From a virus, in the IMG/VR virus record IMGVR_UViG_3300042945_001689, positions 44,125-108,124 of that record: a DNA stretch of 64,000 nt. One strand, given 5' to 3'. Both the position numbers and the translations under genes were made by a program. Under the pieces are notes generated by a model. It was not told where the DNA came from, did not search any database, and saw nothing but the letters and a program-made list of their open reading frames with translations. This document shows, piece after piece, positions 9,092-17,502 of the stretch (positions are counted from its first letter, which is position 1; each line of letters starts with the position of its first letter).

Positions 9092-9658
9092 ATGATTAAA
9101 TTTATCGAAAGAAACAAAGAGGTCATTAGTATACTCGGCATACTGACTTTAGTAACGACATTGTCAAACGTTGCTAATGCTGAAACACGAATAAGTGACA
9201 AAAATAATTTGAGTATAGAACAGGCTCAGGAGCAGGAAAACGCCTCGAAAGAGGTTTTTTTGGTTTCTAAAGAAGAAAATAATAAAATTAACAAAAAATA
9301 CAAATATGGAACCCCCCTTGAAAAAGACGAACTAATTAAAATATTAAAGCAAGTAGGCTTTAAAGGATATTCACTAAAGGTTGCTTGGGCAACGGTAATG
9401 AAAGAATCTATGGGCACTCCTAACTCTTGGAATCCTAATAGACAGACTGGAGATAATTCTTATGGCCTATTTCAAATCAATATGCTTGGAGGACTGGGCG
9501 AAGAAAGAAGAAGCAAGTTTAATCTAAAGTCTAACGAAGATCTGTTTGATCCAGTTAGAAATGCAGAAATCGCTTATCATATGAGTAATGGTGGTGAAGA
9601 TTGGTCTGCCTGGAAAGGCATTACCTGGAAAACTAAAGAGTGGATGGAAAGATATTAA
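9092..9658 (+). CDS. Secreted lytic transglycosylase/lysozyme-like protein
   Basis: 188 residues from the ATG that follows a perfect AGGAGG; an upstream in-frame ATG at 9071 lacks this. The N-terminus is a signal peptide or membrane anchor (IGILTLVTTL, ending ANA). The C-terminal 100 residues have the SLT/lysozyme-like pattern: a helix with WATVMKES (likely catalytic Glu), then YGLFQIN, and a closing GGEDWSAW. Such proteins cleave the glycan strand of peptidoglycan, either at entry or at lysis. It is the only plus-strand gene in a minus-strand structural region and has its own strong promoter, so its timing is probably set independently. A CHAP lysin is at 53858-54454. Confidence 0.75.
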   Translation: MIKFIERNKEVISILGILTLVTTLSNVANAETRISDKNNLSIEQAQEQENASKEVFLVSKEENNKINKKYKYGTPLEKDELIKILKQVGFKGYSLKVAWATVMKESMGTPNSWNPNRQTGDNSYGLFQINMLGGLGEERRSKFNLKSNEDLFDPVRNAEIAYHMSNGGEDWSAWKGITWKTKEWMERY

Positions 9659-10659
9659 TTTTTAATATCTTGTATTATCTCTAAAAATCCTTCTGCCCAA
9701 TGCATATGTTTATGAACTCCACTATGCCTTGCCTTTTTTGAATAATACTTTTCATCTTCTATGTCTGTTGATGTATCAAAATTTTTTGGATACAAATGTC
9801 TTAAATGTTCGTGTTTATTACATTCGTCTAAATATACATCAAGTCCATCATCACTTTTGTACCATCTATTAGACTTTAAATAAACAAAATTATTTGATAC
9901 ATTTTCTTGTTGTGTTATTAAGTCATACAAAAAACCACTCCACGTTGACCATAAAAATAAAATTTTTGCTTCTTTACAATACTGCTCTAACATTTTAATA
10001 TATTGATATGAGTAAAAAAATGGTAAATCTGGAGAAAAAACATCTTCAGAATAATGTGGTTTTTTAGAATATTTTTCTGATTCTTGATAAATTACGTGAG
10101 TTGAAGACAACATACTCTCTGGATGTACTGGAAAATAAGTATTTTTTGTTATTAATGTTTCAGTATTTACTGGAACCATAAATCTATAAAAATCTGGAAA
10201 CAAACATAAAAGAGTTTTTGGATGACCATATTCTTCAAAATATTTATATATATTATTTATAATTGCAACAACAGAGTCTCCTGGTTGACTTATATTTGAA
10301 TACTTTACATTTAAAGCCTTTGCTACTTGACTGCCCCATATTTCTTTTTCTGGCAATCCCAACCCAAATGTAAAAGAACAGCCACCAAAAACAAGTTCAT
10401 TGTTTTCATTAAAATCTTTTCCTCTAAAACCTAAATTATTTATAATATATGAATTAGACTGGTCCAATAAAAATTCTGTTTCTGTATAATGTCCCGTCCA
10501 TAGCAAACCATTTGGATACAAACCTGGTTTTCTTTTATTTGTAATAATCCAATCATTTAAAAATAAATGTTTAACATTTTCATGATCAACTACATCATTT
10601 CCAATTAAACCTAAGTCACTTATAGTTTCTTTTATAGTTTTAGTATATGTATTTTTCAT
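9655..10659 (-). CDS. SGNH/GDSL-type hydrolase or acyltransferase
   Basis: 334 residues. The nucleophile block is FGGCSFTFGLGL (a GxSFTxG variant of GDSL), and the C-terminal block SGVHKHMHWAEGF fits the catalytic Asp/His region. The protein at 49728-50606 shares both blocks (AGCSNTFGVGM and HFGYAFHYAWSEF) and the lead-in NNYGFR-D-F. SGNH enzymes remove or transfer acyl groups on sugars. This one closes an operon of oxygenases and a DUF6065 protein beside fibres, so fibre or glycan decoration is a reasonable guess. Its 3' end overlaps the convergent lysin gene by four bases. Confidence 0.65.
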   Translation of the reverse strand: MKNTYTKTIKETISDLGLIGNDVVDHENVKHLFLNDWIITNKRKPGLYPNGLLWTGHYTETEFLLDQSNSYIINNLGFRGKDFNENNELVFGGCSFTFGLGLPEKEIWGSQVAKALNVKYSNISQPGDSVVAIINNIYKYFEEYGHPKTLLCLFPDFYRFMVPVNTETLITKNTYFPVHPESMLSSTHVIYQESEKYSKKPHYSEDVFSPDLPFFYSYQYIKMLEQYCKEAKILFLWSTWSGFLYDLITQQENVSNNFVYLKSNRWYKSDDGLDVYLDECNKHEHLRHLYPKNFDTSTDIEDEKYYSKKARHSGVHKHMHWAEGFLEIIQDIKN

Positions 10660-10709
10660 ATTTTTTATCCTTTTTTTTAAATATTTTTTTAAATTTATAC
10701 AAATAATAT

Positions 10710-11300
10710 TTAATTTTTATTAACATATTTATTTCTAATTTCATTTTCAAATATTCTGTATTTAGTTGGAATCCAAAAAGATGGTGTGGTATATCTTGTG
10801 CCTTTTGTTATCTCCCGCACACCGTGTATATACATTGTGTTTGATGGGAAAAATACCAATGTACCAGCACTAGGTTTAAAGTCTAAGTTATGATCTGGGA
10901 AGTATATCTCTCCGCCTTCGTAGTCATCGTTCAAATATATAACAGCCCCATAGTCAACTATAAATGCTTCATTTGGATGTCCTTCTGGATCTTCTCCATC
11001 TGCATGTAGTGGTTGAAACTCTCCTGCGTCCCATCTTCTTATTCCAGCAGAATTTGTTTCAAGAGGTCTTCCAAAATAAAGTTCTATCTCTTGCTGTACT
11101 CTATCAATTGCTTTTTTTAGTATGGCATGGGCCTCTGGCTTTTCAGAAGCAAGATTTCTTGTTACTTTGTCTGGTATTCCAGCCATTGAATTAGAACCCC
11201 AAGAAATTGTATCGTCTATTGATGATAATACAATGTCTAAATCTTTCTTTGAAACAAAATTTTCTTTTATAACAATATTTTTTGTAGATCCTATTTTCAT
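10710..11300 (-). CDS. Fe(II)/2-oxoglutarate-dependent oxygenase
   Basis: 196 residues, complete catalytic set: H99-x-D101, distal H159, R169 for 2-oxoglutarate. Between the HxD and the YLNDDYEGGEI strand it carries an insertion (EDPEGHPNEAFIVDYG) that is also present in the oxygenase at 13404-13988, so these two form a subgroup. AAGGAG precedes the ATG directly after the stop of the 52-residue gene upstream. Confidence 0.88.
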   Translation of the reverse strand: MKIGSTKNIVIKENFVSKKDLDIVLSSIDDTISWGSNSMAGIPDKVTRNLASEKPEAHAILKKAIDRVQQEIELYFGRPLETNSAGIRRWDAGEFQPLHADGEDPEGHPNEAFIVDYGAVIYLNDDYEGGEIYFPDHNLDFKPSAGTLVFFPSNTMYIHGVREITKGTRYTTPSFWIPTKYRIFENEIRNKYVNKN

Positions 11301-11309
11301 TTTTTCTCC

Positions 11310-11468
11310 TTAATTAGGTAACTCTGATTGCTCTGCTATTTCTTTTACTTTGTCAAAGTTTGATGCATCAACCATTGAAGATAAAACATAACATATCCAT
11401 TGATAAGATGACTTTTCGCAATACCCCTTTGACTGCATAATTTTAGCAATATCTTCTATAATTTCCAT
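11310..11468 (-). CDS. 52-residue protein between oxygenase genes
   Basis: Translates to 52 residues beginning MEIIEDIAKIMQSKGY and ending SELPN. The ATG overlaps the stop of the upstream oxygenase (TAATG), and the next oxygenase follows after ten bases with a good ribosome site, so it is very likely translated. It looks helical, with SYQWICYVLSSM in the middle. Function unknown; it could be a small partner of the oxygenases. Confidence 0.6.
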   Translation of the reverse strand: MEIIEDIAKIMQSKGYCEKSSYQWICYVLSSMVDASNFDKVKEIAEQSELPN

Positions 11469-11989
11469 TACTTATACTCCAAAAATATGTTAATTGCATA
11501 TCTTGTTCCAGAATGAACCTGATGCGCTATGTGCATATATGGGTAGTTTGATGGAAATAATACCATAGAATTTTTTACTGGCTTAACTTTAATGTCAAAG
11601 TTGCAAAATTCTATCTCTCCGCCTTCGTAGTCATCGTTTAAATATATAACGCAACTAGTAACTCTGTTAGAAACATGCTTTGAGCCATCATCATAGTGCA
11701 TTACATACTTTTCTCCAGGCTCGTATTTTAATGCCTCTATTGTAAGATATGTTAGTTCTGGAAGAAAATATAAATCACGATATGCACTTAAAGAACTATG
11801 CAGCGCCTCATCTATAATTTTAAAAATTTCTTTTTGCAACTCTTTGTCTTGAAAGTATATGACTGAATTAGATCTATCTTCTGTTTTTACATTTAGTGGT
11901 TTTGTCCACTCATACTTATTAATTTCTTTAATTAATAAATCTGAATTATTCAAAACATTATAATAAAACTCTATTCCGTTTTTATTCAT
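11468..11989 (-). CDS. Fe(II)/2-oxoglutarate-dependent oxygenase, short form
   Basis: 173 residues, the shortest of the set. Iron ligands are H98-x-D100 and H153, with R163 as the 2-oxoglutarate anchor. The core strand is YLNDDYEGGEI. The gene overlaps the end of the DUF6065 gene upstream by eight bases. Confidence 0.87.
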   Translation of the reverse strand: MNKNGIEFYYNVLNNSDLLIKEINKYEWTKPLNVKTEDRSNSVIYFQDKELQKEIFKIIDEALHSSLSAYRDLYFLPELTYLTIEALKYEPGEKYVMHYDDGSKHVSNRVTSCVIYLNDDYEGGEIEFCNFDIKVKPVKNSMVLFPSNYPYMHIAHQVHSGTRYAINIFLEYK

Positions 11990-12701
11990 TTTTTTTCCTT
12001 ATGTCTTTGGTATGCAACTTTATTTTTTTTACTTCGTGTGATCCAACAGAATTGCCAAATTGATCAGTAGCGCTTCGATAAAAATCAGAAAACTTTGGAA
12101 TTTTATTATTTTCTAATATTACATTTCCATAGTCTGTTACTTTTTTATGGTATTCATTAATATTATGTGGATTATTATTTAAAGTAATTGTAGAATTTTG
12201 TAAATTTGTTAAAGATATTGGCAAAACAGAAATAATTGGAGAGTTTGCTTTAAACGTAATAACAGTGTTTGGCCTTGTAATTTTCCAAGATACTGGTATA
12301 GGTTTTTGCCAAAAACTAGAACTAATTAAGTTTGTTAACGGAACTGCGCCATCAATGTCTAAATTTGGTGGACCAAAAAACAATAAACTAGTTTCTGGAT
12401 TTGTTTCAAAAAACCAACCTATATTAAAAATTAGTGTTGCAGTTCCTCTGTTAGTGTCAACAAATTCTTTACCTTTTAAAACCGTTATGTGATTTCCTTC
12501 AGAAGAGTCGTTTCCATCCCAAACAACAGAAATATCTTTGGGGAATGAAAATCCCCATCCCATTTGATTTGTTAACGATAAAGGAAAACACCTGTATGCA
12601 TGTTGATCAAATGTTTTATCCATCCAGTCTCTTTTTAAAGAAAGTTGTTCTATTCTTGCACCTAAACCTGGATTTACTTCATATGCATTGATTTCATACA
12701 T
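11982..12701 (-). CDS. DUF6065-like protein, copy 2
   Basis: 239 residues, paralogue of 41-757 (shared RDWMD, FPLS-TN-GWGFSF, WDG, and the FYR-AT-D-x-VG-HE-K end block). It starts one base after the stop of the oxygenase at 12702-13364 and overlaps the next oxygenase. Unknown function. The constant pairing with oxygenases suggests that it binds the same substrate or delivers it. Confidence 0.7.
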   Translation of the reverse strand: MYEINAYEVNPGLGARIEQLSLKRDWMDKTFDQHAYRCFPLSLTNQMGWGFSFPKDISVVWDGNDSSEGNHITVLKGKEFVDTNRGTATLIFNIGWFFETNPETSLLFFGPPNLDIDGAVPLTNLISSSFWQKPIPVSWKITRPNTVITFKANSPIISVLPISLTNLQNSTITLNNNPHNINEYHKKVTDYGNVILENNKIPKFSDFYRSATDQFGNSVGSHEVKKIKLHTKDIRKKNE

Positions 12702-13364
12702 TTATTGTTTTTGCCTTAGTGGAGAGTTTGCTCCGTGTACCCTATCATTATAGTCAAACATTGTTACTGCAGAATATTTTATTCCTTCTTTTACAGGCAA
12801 AGCAGCATGAGAATATAAAAAGTTTGATGGGAACAAAACAATATCTCCCTCTTCTGGAGTATAAGTATAGTTTATGTATGGGAAAAACAATTCTCCTCCA
12901 GTATAGTTGTCATTTAAATACATAACTGTAGAAACAGTACATACATAACTAAAACCATGATCTGAATGAACCTGAAAGTGTTGATCTTTTCCATATCTAA
13001 CAAAATTAACTGCTTCTTGATACTCTAAGTTTAAATTAAAAAGTGAAGAATAATGTTTTACACATTCCTGTAGTCGTTCATCTATGTCAAAGTATATTTT
13101 TCTTAAATCTGACATAGTTGCTCTTGGGTTATTTACAAAATCATTTTTTCTTACTTTAAAGTCTACGCAATCTCTATAATCTTTTCTTGTTTCATAATCA
13201 CCAACTTGTGCTTCGCTCCATTTGAAAAAATTATCGCCATGTTTTTCAATAACATCTTCAAGTCGCTGAACAAGATTTAAGTCTTTATTAAGCGCATTTT
13301 TATAAACGAATACAGCAGGCGCAGGATTTTCTATAGTGGTTGTTTCTATAAAGTTAGATAACAT
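12702..13364 (-). CDS. Fe(II)/2-oxoglutarate-dependent oxygenase
   Basis: 220 residues. H133-x-D135, H186 and K196 are in place. It is closest to the oxygenase at 750-1430 (both have CVDFK-RK, EA-NF-(R/K)YG--QHFQ and a Lys rather than Arg as the 2-oxoglutarate anchor), and both are followed at once by a DUF6065 gene. The pair is therefore a duplicated two-gene cassette. AAGGAG precedes the ATG. Confidence 0.88.
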   Translation of the reverse strand: MLSNFIETTTIENPAPAVFVYKNALNKDLNLVQRLEDVIEKHGDNFFKWSEAQVGDYETRKDYRDCVDFKVRKNDFVNNPRATMSDLRKIYFDIDERLQECVKHYSSLFNLNLEYQEAVNFVRYGKDQHFQVHSDHGFSYVCTVSTVMYLNDNYTGGELFFPYINYTYTPEEGDIVLFPSNFLYSHAALPVKEGIKYSAVTMFDYNDRVHGANSPLRQKQ

Positions 13365-13403
13365 TTAATCTCCTTTTTGGTCAATATATAGTATACTACA
13401 TAT

Positions 13404-13988
13404 ATGGACAATATGTATAAGGTACAACCTGGCTATTTTGGGGACTCTGTTGATAATATCATTGTTTTAGAAAATTTTATAAGTCCAGATGACTTAGATA
13501 AATTTTACTTTTACTCTAAATCAATAGAAAATTTTTTATCCATACCTGATGACAACTGGGACAACAGGGTTCATAGTTCAGAGTTATTTAAAAATAGTAA
13601 TAAGGCATTATTTCTTAAACTTTTAGAATATCAAAAAAAATTAAAAATAGAAATAGAAAAAAGATTTAACTTTGTTTTACAAGAAAATTCACCATCAATA
13701 GTTCTTTGGAGACCTGGAGACGATCAGCCTCCTCATGCAGACAAACAGGAGCAAGATGGTAATCCAAATTCTTATCCTGAAAATGATGTGGCATCCCTAA
13801 TGTATATAAACGACAATTATGATGGTGGAGAAATATACTTTACTAACCAGGATATAACCATAAAGCCCAAGGCTGGTTCTGCAATATTTTTTCCTGGAGA
13901 TATACATTATACTCATGGGGTAACAAAAGTATTAAATAACAACAGATATACATCGCCAGCATTTTGGCGTGTAAAAAACTTTAATTAA
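13404..13988 (+). CDS. Fe(II)/2-oxoglutarate-dependent oxygenase (plus strand)
   Basis: 194 residues: H111-x-D113, H171, R181. It shares the insertion after HxD with the oxygenase at 10710-11300. It is transcribed against its neighbours from a TATACT (13392-13397) placed six bases before the ATG, so the message is probably leaderless and lacks a ribosome site. Its last bases overlap the end of the convergent Hint/proline-rich fibre gene by four. Confidence 0.87.
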   Translation: MDNMYKVQPGYFGDSVDNIIVLENFISPDDLDKFYFYSKSIENFLSIPDDNWDNRVHSSELFKNSNKALFLKLLEYQKKLKIEIEKRFNFVLQENSPSIVLWRPGDDQPPHADKQEQDGNPNSYPENDVASLMYINDNYDGGEIYFTNQDITIKPKAGSAIFFPGDIHYTHGVTKVLNNNRYTSPAFWRVKNFN

Positions 13989-14890
13989 ATATTATCCCTA
14001 ACATCAAAAACCAACATATTTTCTGTAAAGAAATTATCATATGGTTCGCAATTGATTGAATAAACCGTATCTTCATATTCTATAATATCGAACACTTCTA
14101 TTGGAACAAACTGTAGATCAGCAAAAGAGTATACAAAATATGAACTATCAATTTCTGATGTTTGTATAAATTTAACAACATTATCTTTTTTAGTTAAAAT
14201 ATAATGCGTTCCCGAATATGCATCTCCGTTAATTATATAAAGTGTACCGATAGGTCTTGAGGTAATAGAAACAACCTCTGTTTCTCTTAAATTGGTTTCA
14301 TCTAATAATAAATCTTCTTTACTCCAAGTTGTCCAATCAGAAACATTGTTGGTATCTAAATCCATAGCAACCAAAACGTCTCCTACTACAATATCTTTAG
14401 CGTCTTTTCTTCCATTAATAGTTATAATTCCAGTATTGCTTGCAATGGAATATTCTGAATAGACTCCAAACCCTGGGAAAAATGGTGGTATTGGGAACGG
14501 TGGTGGGAACGGTGGTGGGGCAACGGCGAACGGTGGTGGGAACGGTGGTGGGAACGGTGGTGGGAACGGTGGTGGTGCTGGGGCTACTGGAGTAACAGAA
14601 TTACTTGCTGCAGATTCTAACGATGTAGCAACACCATTTCCTAGTTTTACTTTAAATGTATAGGCTGTTCCATTTGACAAACCACTAACAGTTATTGGAG
14701 AAGTTGAAGATGTTCCTGTTATATCTGATGGAGTTGAAGTTGCAGTGTAAGTTGTTCCAATTGGTTTGCCTAAATAGGCTGGTGCTGTAAATGAAACTGT
14801 TGCTGTTTCATTACCTTCTGTTGCAGTTCCAATTGTTGGAGTTCCTGGTTGTATTCCTCCACTACCTGAAGATATTGGTGGTAATGGCAT
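13985..14890 (-). CDS. Fibre protein: FN3 domain, FPPP repeats, Hint-like C-terminus
   Basis: 301 residues from the ATG that overlaps the upstream stop (TAATG); an ATG ten codons earlier would run into the fibre gene. One FN3 domain spans about 17-102, then APPPFPPPF-type repeats (106-140), then PFFPGFG and a Hint-like domain (147-298) highly similar to the end of the 2220-3524 protein (EYSIASNTGI, AKDIVVGDVL, GTHYILTKKDNV, YSINCEPYDNFFTENMLV). Again Cys1 is replaced (Ser by my alignment) and the C-terminal His-Asn is replaced (Phe-Asp). It likely works at the tail tip as a spike or fibre end. Confidence 0.75.
   Translation of the reverse strand: MPLPPISSGSGGIQPGTPTIGTATEGNETATVSFTAPAYLGKPIGTTYTATSTPSDITGTSSTSPITVSGLSNGTAYTFKVKLGNGVATSLESAASNSVTPVAPAPPPFPPPFPPPFPPPFAVAPPPFPPPFPIPPFFPGFGVYSEYSIASNTGIITINGRKDAKDIVVGDVLVAMDLDTNNVSDWTTWSKEDLLLDETNLRETEVVSITSRPIGTLYIINGDAYSGTHYILTKKDNVVKFIQTSEIDSSYFVYSFADLQFVPIEVFDIIEYEDTVYSINCEPYDNFFTENMLVFDVRDNI
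14462..14575 (-). repeat. In-gene tandem repeat coding for FPPP units
   Basis: GGTGGGAAC-GGT units on the plus strand encode FPPP on the minus strand, in two blocks interrupted by an AVA segment. It matches the repeat in the gene at 2220-3524. Confidence 0.85.
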
Positions 14891-15690
14891 TATGCACTCA
14901 GATCGCCAATTGCAATCCAAGTATTGGTTGCTCGTTTAATTAATGTACAAGATGAATACTGTGTTCTTAATTTTGCTGCATTTGAAGAAACTTGAGGTGT
15001 GCAATTTAGTGTAACTCCTGCAGTGACTACTACTGTTGTTGCTCCAGTTCCAGTTTGAATAATTGTAATTTGTGAACCAATTGCAAATGCTTGAGTTGCA
15101 TTAAGTGGAATAGTAACTGTATTTGCAGTTGATGTTAAATTCATTTCAATAATTTTATATGCATCTGACAAAACCAATGCGTGATTTGCTGTTTTTTCTA
15201 AAATAGTAAAATCTAATGCAGATTTAGTATCTTGAACTGCTTTGACTGCAGTTGGTGTTGCTGCTTTAACTGATGAAGTCTCTGATGTTGAATCTGACAA
15301 TTGAACAACTCCAGGTGTTGAAACTGATGCTGCTGTAGGTGCAGCCCATTTAAGACCAAATGTGCCCTGTGTTGAGTCTGCAGTTAAAATATGTCCATCG
15401 CTACCAACTGTTAAATTATCTAAATTATTATTTGATGTCCCTACTAAAAGATCGCCTTTAGCGTCAATGACAGTTTCTTCTACAGCATTTGTTAAAGTTG
15501 CATCAATTGCATCAATTCTTGTATCTATATCATCTAGATACTTTGAAATACCTGCGGTTGCTGTGCCTTCTGGCTCTGCTTCTTGTCCCCAATGATAATA
15601 TTTAAGTGCAACCTGTATGTCGGCTGGATCAGCCATTGCTGGAATTTTTGCTAGGGGATACTTAGAACTTCCTATATTTGTGGCTGCCAT
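14890..15690 (-). CDS. Tail fibre with Phage_fiber_2-type repeat
   Basis: 266 residues. It has VVQLSDSTSET and AATPTAVKAV, the classic tail-fibre repeat signature, preceded by DAKGDLLVGTS-x-LTADS as in the fibre at 6019-7845. The C-terminal 95 residues are homologous to the end of the fibre at 3556-5499. A TATAAT lies nine bases before the ATG and no ribosome site is seen. Confidence 0.75.
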   Translation of the reverse strand: MAATNIGSSKYPLAKIPAMADPADIQVALKYYHWGQEAEPEGTATAGISKYLDDIDTRIDAIDATLTNAVEETVIDAKGDLLVGTSNNNLDNLTVGSDGHILTADSTQGTFGLKWAAPTAASVSTPGVVQLSDSTSETSSVKAATPTAVKAVQDTKSALDFTILEKTANHALVLSDAYKIIEMNLTSTANTVTIPLNATQAFAIGSQITIIQTGTGATTVVVTAGVTLNCTPQVSSNAAKLRTQYSSCTLIKRATNTWIAIGDLSA

Positions 15691-15716
15691 AGTCTAAATA
15701 TTATAGCATAGTTATT

Positions 15717-16265
15717 CTAAGAAGCAGAAGATGTGTTGTCTTCCCCTATGCTAATTGAAATCATTACATCATAATCCCCTGATAAATTTGACCAGGTTGA
15801 TCCGCTCAAAGACTTAGCCTTAATTGTAAAGTCTAGATCAGTAGCGGTTAATGTTGGCTGAGTTATCACAGAGGCTATAACATTTGTTGTTCCAATGATG
15901 TTGTGATGTACAACAAAACTTCCAGTTGTTTCTGTTATTCCAAACATATCATTAATGTCATATGTAAAATCTGCGCTTCCAGAAATAAAAGTGACAGTTT
16001 CATTAACGTTATATGTTAGTGGAGCAAACTTACCAACAATAGTCCAGACGTTATCAATATACTGATAAAGTTCTGAAGTAGAAACATCTAAATACATATC
16101 GTTTGCTAGTGGAGTTTCTGCAATTGTTAAACCACTTGGCAACCCAGTTCCAACAAATTGTTTGCTTCCTCTTGTGCCAGTTTGTCCAATGTCAACTGAT
16201 ACAGTAATTTCTTCTACTGGGCCATAAACAGAAAGTTCGGGATCAAGGACAACTACCTCTGGCAT
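15717..16265 (-). CDS. Minor structural protein, beta-rich
   Basis: 182 residues; no named domain recognised. It begins MPEVVVLDPEL and contains PLANDMYLDVSTSELYQYIDNVWTIVG-like elements seen in phage fibre-base proteins. The start overlaps the upstream stop by one base (TAATG). Confidence 0.55.
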   Translation of the reverse strand: MPEVVVLDPELSVYGPVEEITVSVDIGQTGTRGSKQFVGTGLPSGLTIAETPLANDMYLDVSTSELYQYIDNVWTIVGKFAPLTYNVNETVTFISGSADFTYDINDMFGITETTGSFVVHHNIIGTTNVIASVITQPTLTATDLDFTIKAKSLSGSTWSNLSGDYDVMISISIGEDNTSSAS

Positions 16266-16654
16266 TAAACTGCCCCAGTAACATCATCTTGAACTGTAAT
16301 TGTGCCAGTTAATAAAGTATATCTAAGTGCTGCGCCATTATAAATTTCAAGATCATAATAATAAGTTGAGCCACCCTCTAGATCTCTTCCTCCATCAGGA
16401 GTAATCGTACATGTTATTGTATTGTCTGAAGTGTTGATAGATGCACCTAAATCTGAAGATCCGTTAGATGTTAGGACTAATTCTCTGGTACTGCCTCTAG
16501 CGTCTGCTATTGTAAAAATTGCATCTCTTGCTGGACTTGCTGATTTATAAGCAGAAAGAGCAAATGCTGCTCCTGTAGAATCTTTTGGGGATACAACAAA
16601 CCTAAATGTATCGCCACGATAATAGTCAAAATTATAAGTGCCTGGAAATGCCAT
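16265..16654 (-). CDS. Ig-like phage structural protein (BppU-N-like family, copy 2)
   Basis: 129 residues with YRGDTFRFVVSP near the start and GTITVQDDVT at the end, as in its paralogues at 8573-8974 and 17499-17885. TATAAT (16661-16666, minus) lies exactly six bases before the ATG: leaderless message likely. Confidence 0.6.
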   Translation of the reverse strand: MAFPGTYNFDYYRGDTFRFVVSPKDSTGAAFALSAYKSASPARDAIFTIADARGSTRELVLTSNGSSDLGASINTSDNTITCTITPDGGRDLEGGSTYYYDLEIYNGAALRYTLLTGTITVQDDVTGAV

Positions 16655-16669
16655 GTATTTATTATACCA

Positions 16670-17416
16670 CTAAGAAATATGGACTGTAAAGGATTTGACC
16701 TTTACGGCAGAATCTAGATCAGTTCTTATCTGTGGAACAACATTTGCTCGTTTCATTTTTTCATTTAAAATATACAGTGTTTGAGAAATTGAAAAGTCAT
16801 AAGTATACTTATATTTTAGATTAGCAACAAATTGTGAAACATTTACAGCGGGAATAGAATAGGTCCTTAGCCAAACCTCAACATTATTATCAAATGTTTC
16901 TATTTCAAAATTATAAACTATCTCTACCCTTGTGCCAATCTCTAATTGTTTAAAATTTAACTTCTGTGTTTCTGTATTCCACAAACTTACTTTTCCTATT
17001 GGCAAATGTTTTTCTATTGTTTGTCCTTTAGAATCATTTAATAGGTCTACCCAGCCCTCGTCACCTTTATCTAATCCTAAAAATATTTGCTCTTGGTTTA
17101 AATTTTCGTAATATGCCCAACCAGATTTTGTTGGTTGTATTTCAGCACCTTCTTTATTTATATATAAAGTTTCTCCAGCAGGTCCTCTTTCACCCTTTGG
17201 TCCCCTTTCTCCCTTTTCTCCAGGATCCCCTTTATCGCCTTTTGGACCAGCCTCTCCAGCCCTTCCAGTTAGTCCTTGAGGTCCTTGTGGCCCTACAAGT
17301 ATTCTATAGTCTATATCGGGCTCTGGAGCCGTTTTTTCTTCTTCAACAACTTTGCCATAAGAAGGTTTATTTTTTTGATTACCTGGAATTTCTGCTTTAC
17401 GACTAATACTCATCAT
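16670..17416 (-). CDS. Collagen-like fibre protein
   Basis: 248 residues. After a 36-residue basic head comes a run of 14 Gly-x-y triplets (about 38-79, e.g. GPQGPQGLTG, GDPGEKGERG), which would form a trimeric collagen-like shaft. The remaining 165 residues are a mixed alpha/beta tip with no recognised family. One triplet is GDP, with Pro in the y position that prolyl 4-hydroxylases modify in animal collagen; most others have Pro in x. The start overlaps the 29-codon gene upstream (ATGA). Confidence 0.75.
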   Translation of the reverse strand: MMSISRKAEIPGNQKNKPSYGKVVEEEKTAPEPDIDYRILVGPQGPQGLTGRAGEAGPKGDKGDPGEKGERGPKGERGPAGETLYINKEGAEIQPTKSGWAYYENLNQEQIFLGLDKGDEGWVDLLNDSKGQTIEKHLPIGKVSLWNTETQKLNFKQLEIGTRVEIVYNFEIETFDNNVEVWLRTYSIPAVNVSQFVANLKYKYTYDFSISQTLYILNEKMKRANVVPQIRTDLDSAVKVKSFTVHIS

Positions 17417-17502
17417 TCACCAGTTTTAATTATAAATGTTTTGTCATCGACTTTTATAACTTTTGCTGGCGTTACTGCAGGGGAAGTAATTTTAATTATC
17501 AT
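17413..17502 (-). CDS. 29-residue micro-protein in the fibre operon
   Basis: Encodes MIIKITSPAVTPAKV followed by a short K/T-rich strand. It is tied by ATGA overlaps at both its start (17499-17502) and its end (17413-17416) to the genes on either side, which is strong evidence that it is translated. No function can be assigned. Confidence 0.5.
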   Translation of the reverse strand: MIIKITSPAVTPAKVIKVDDKTFIIKTGE

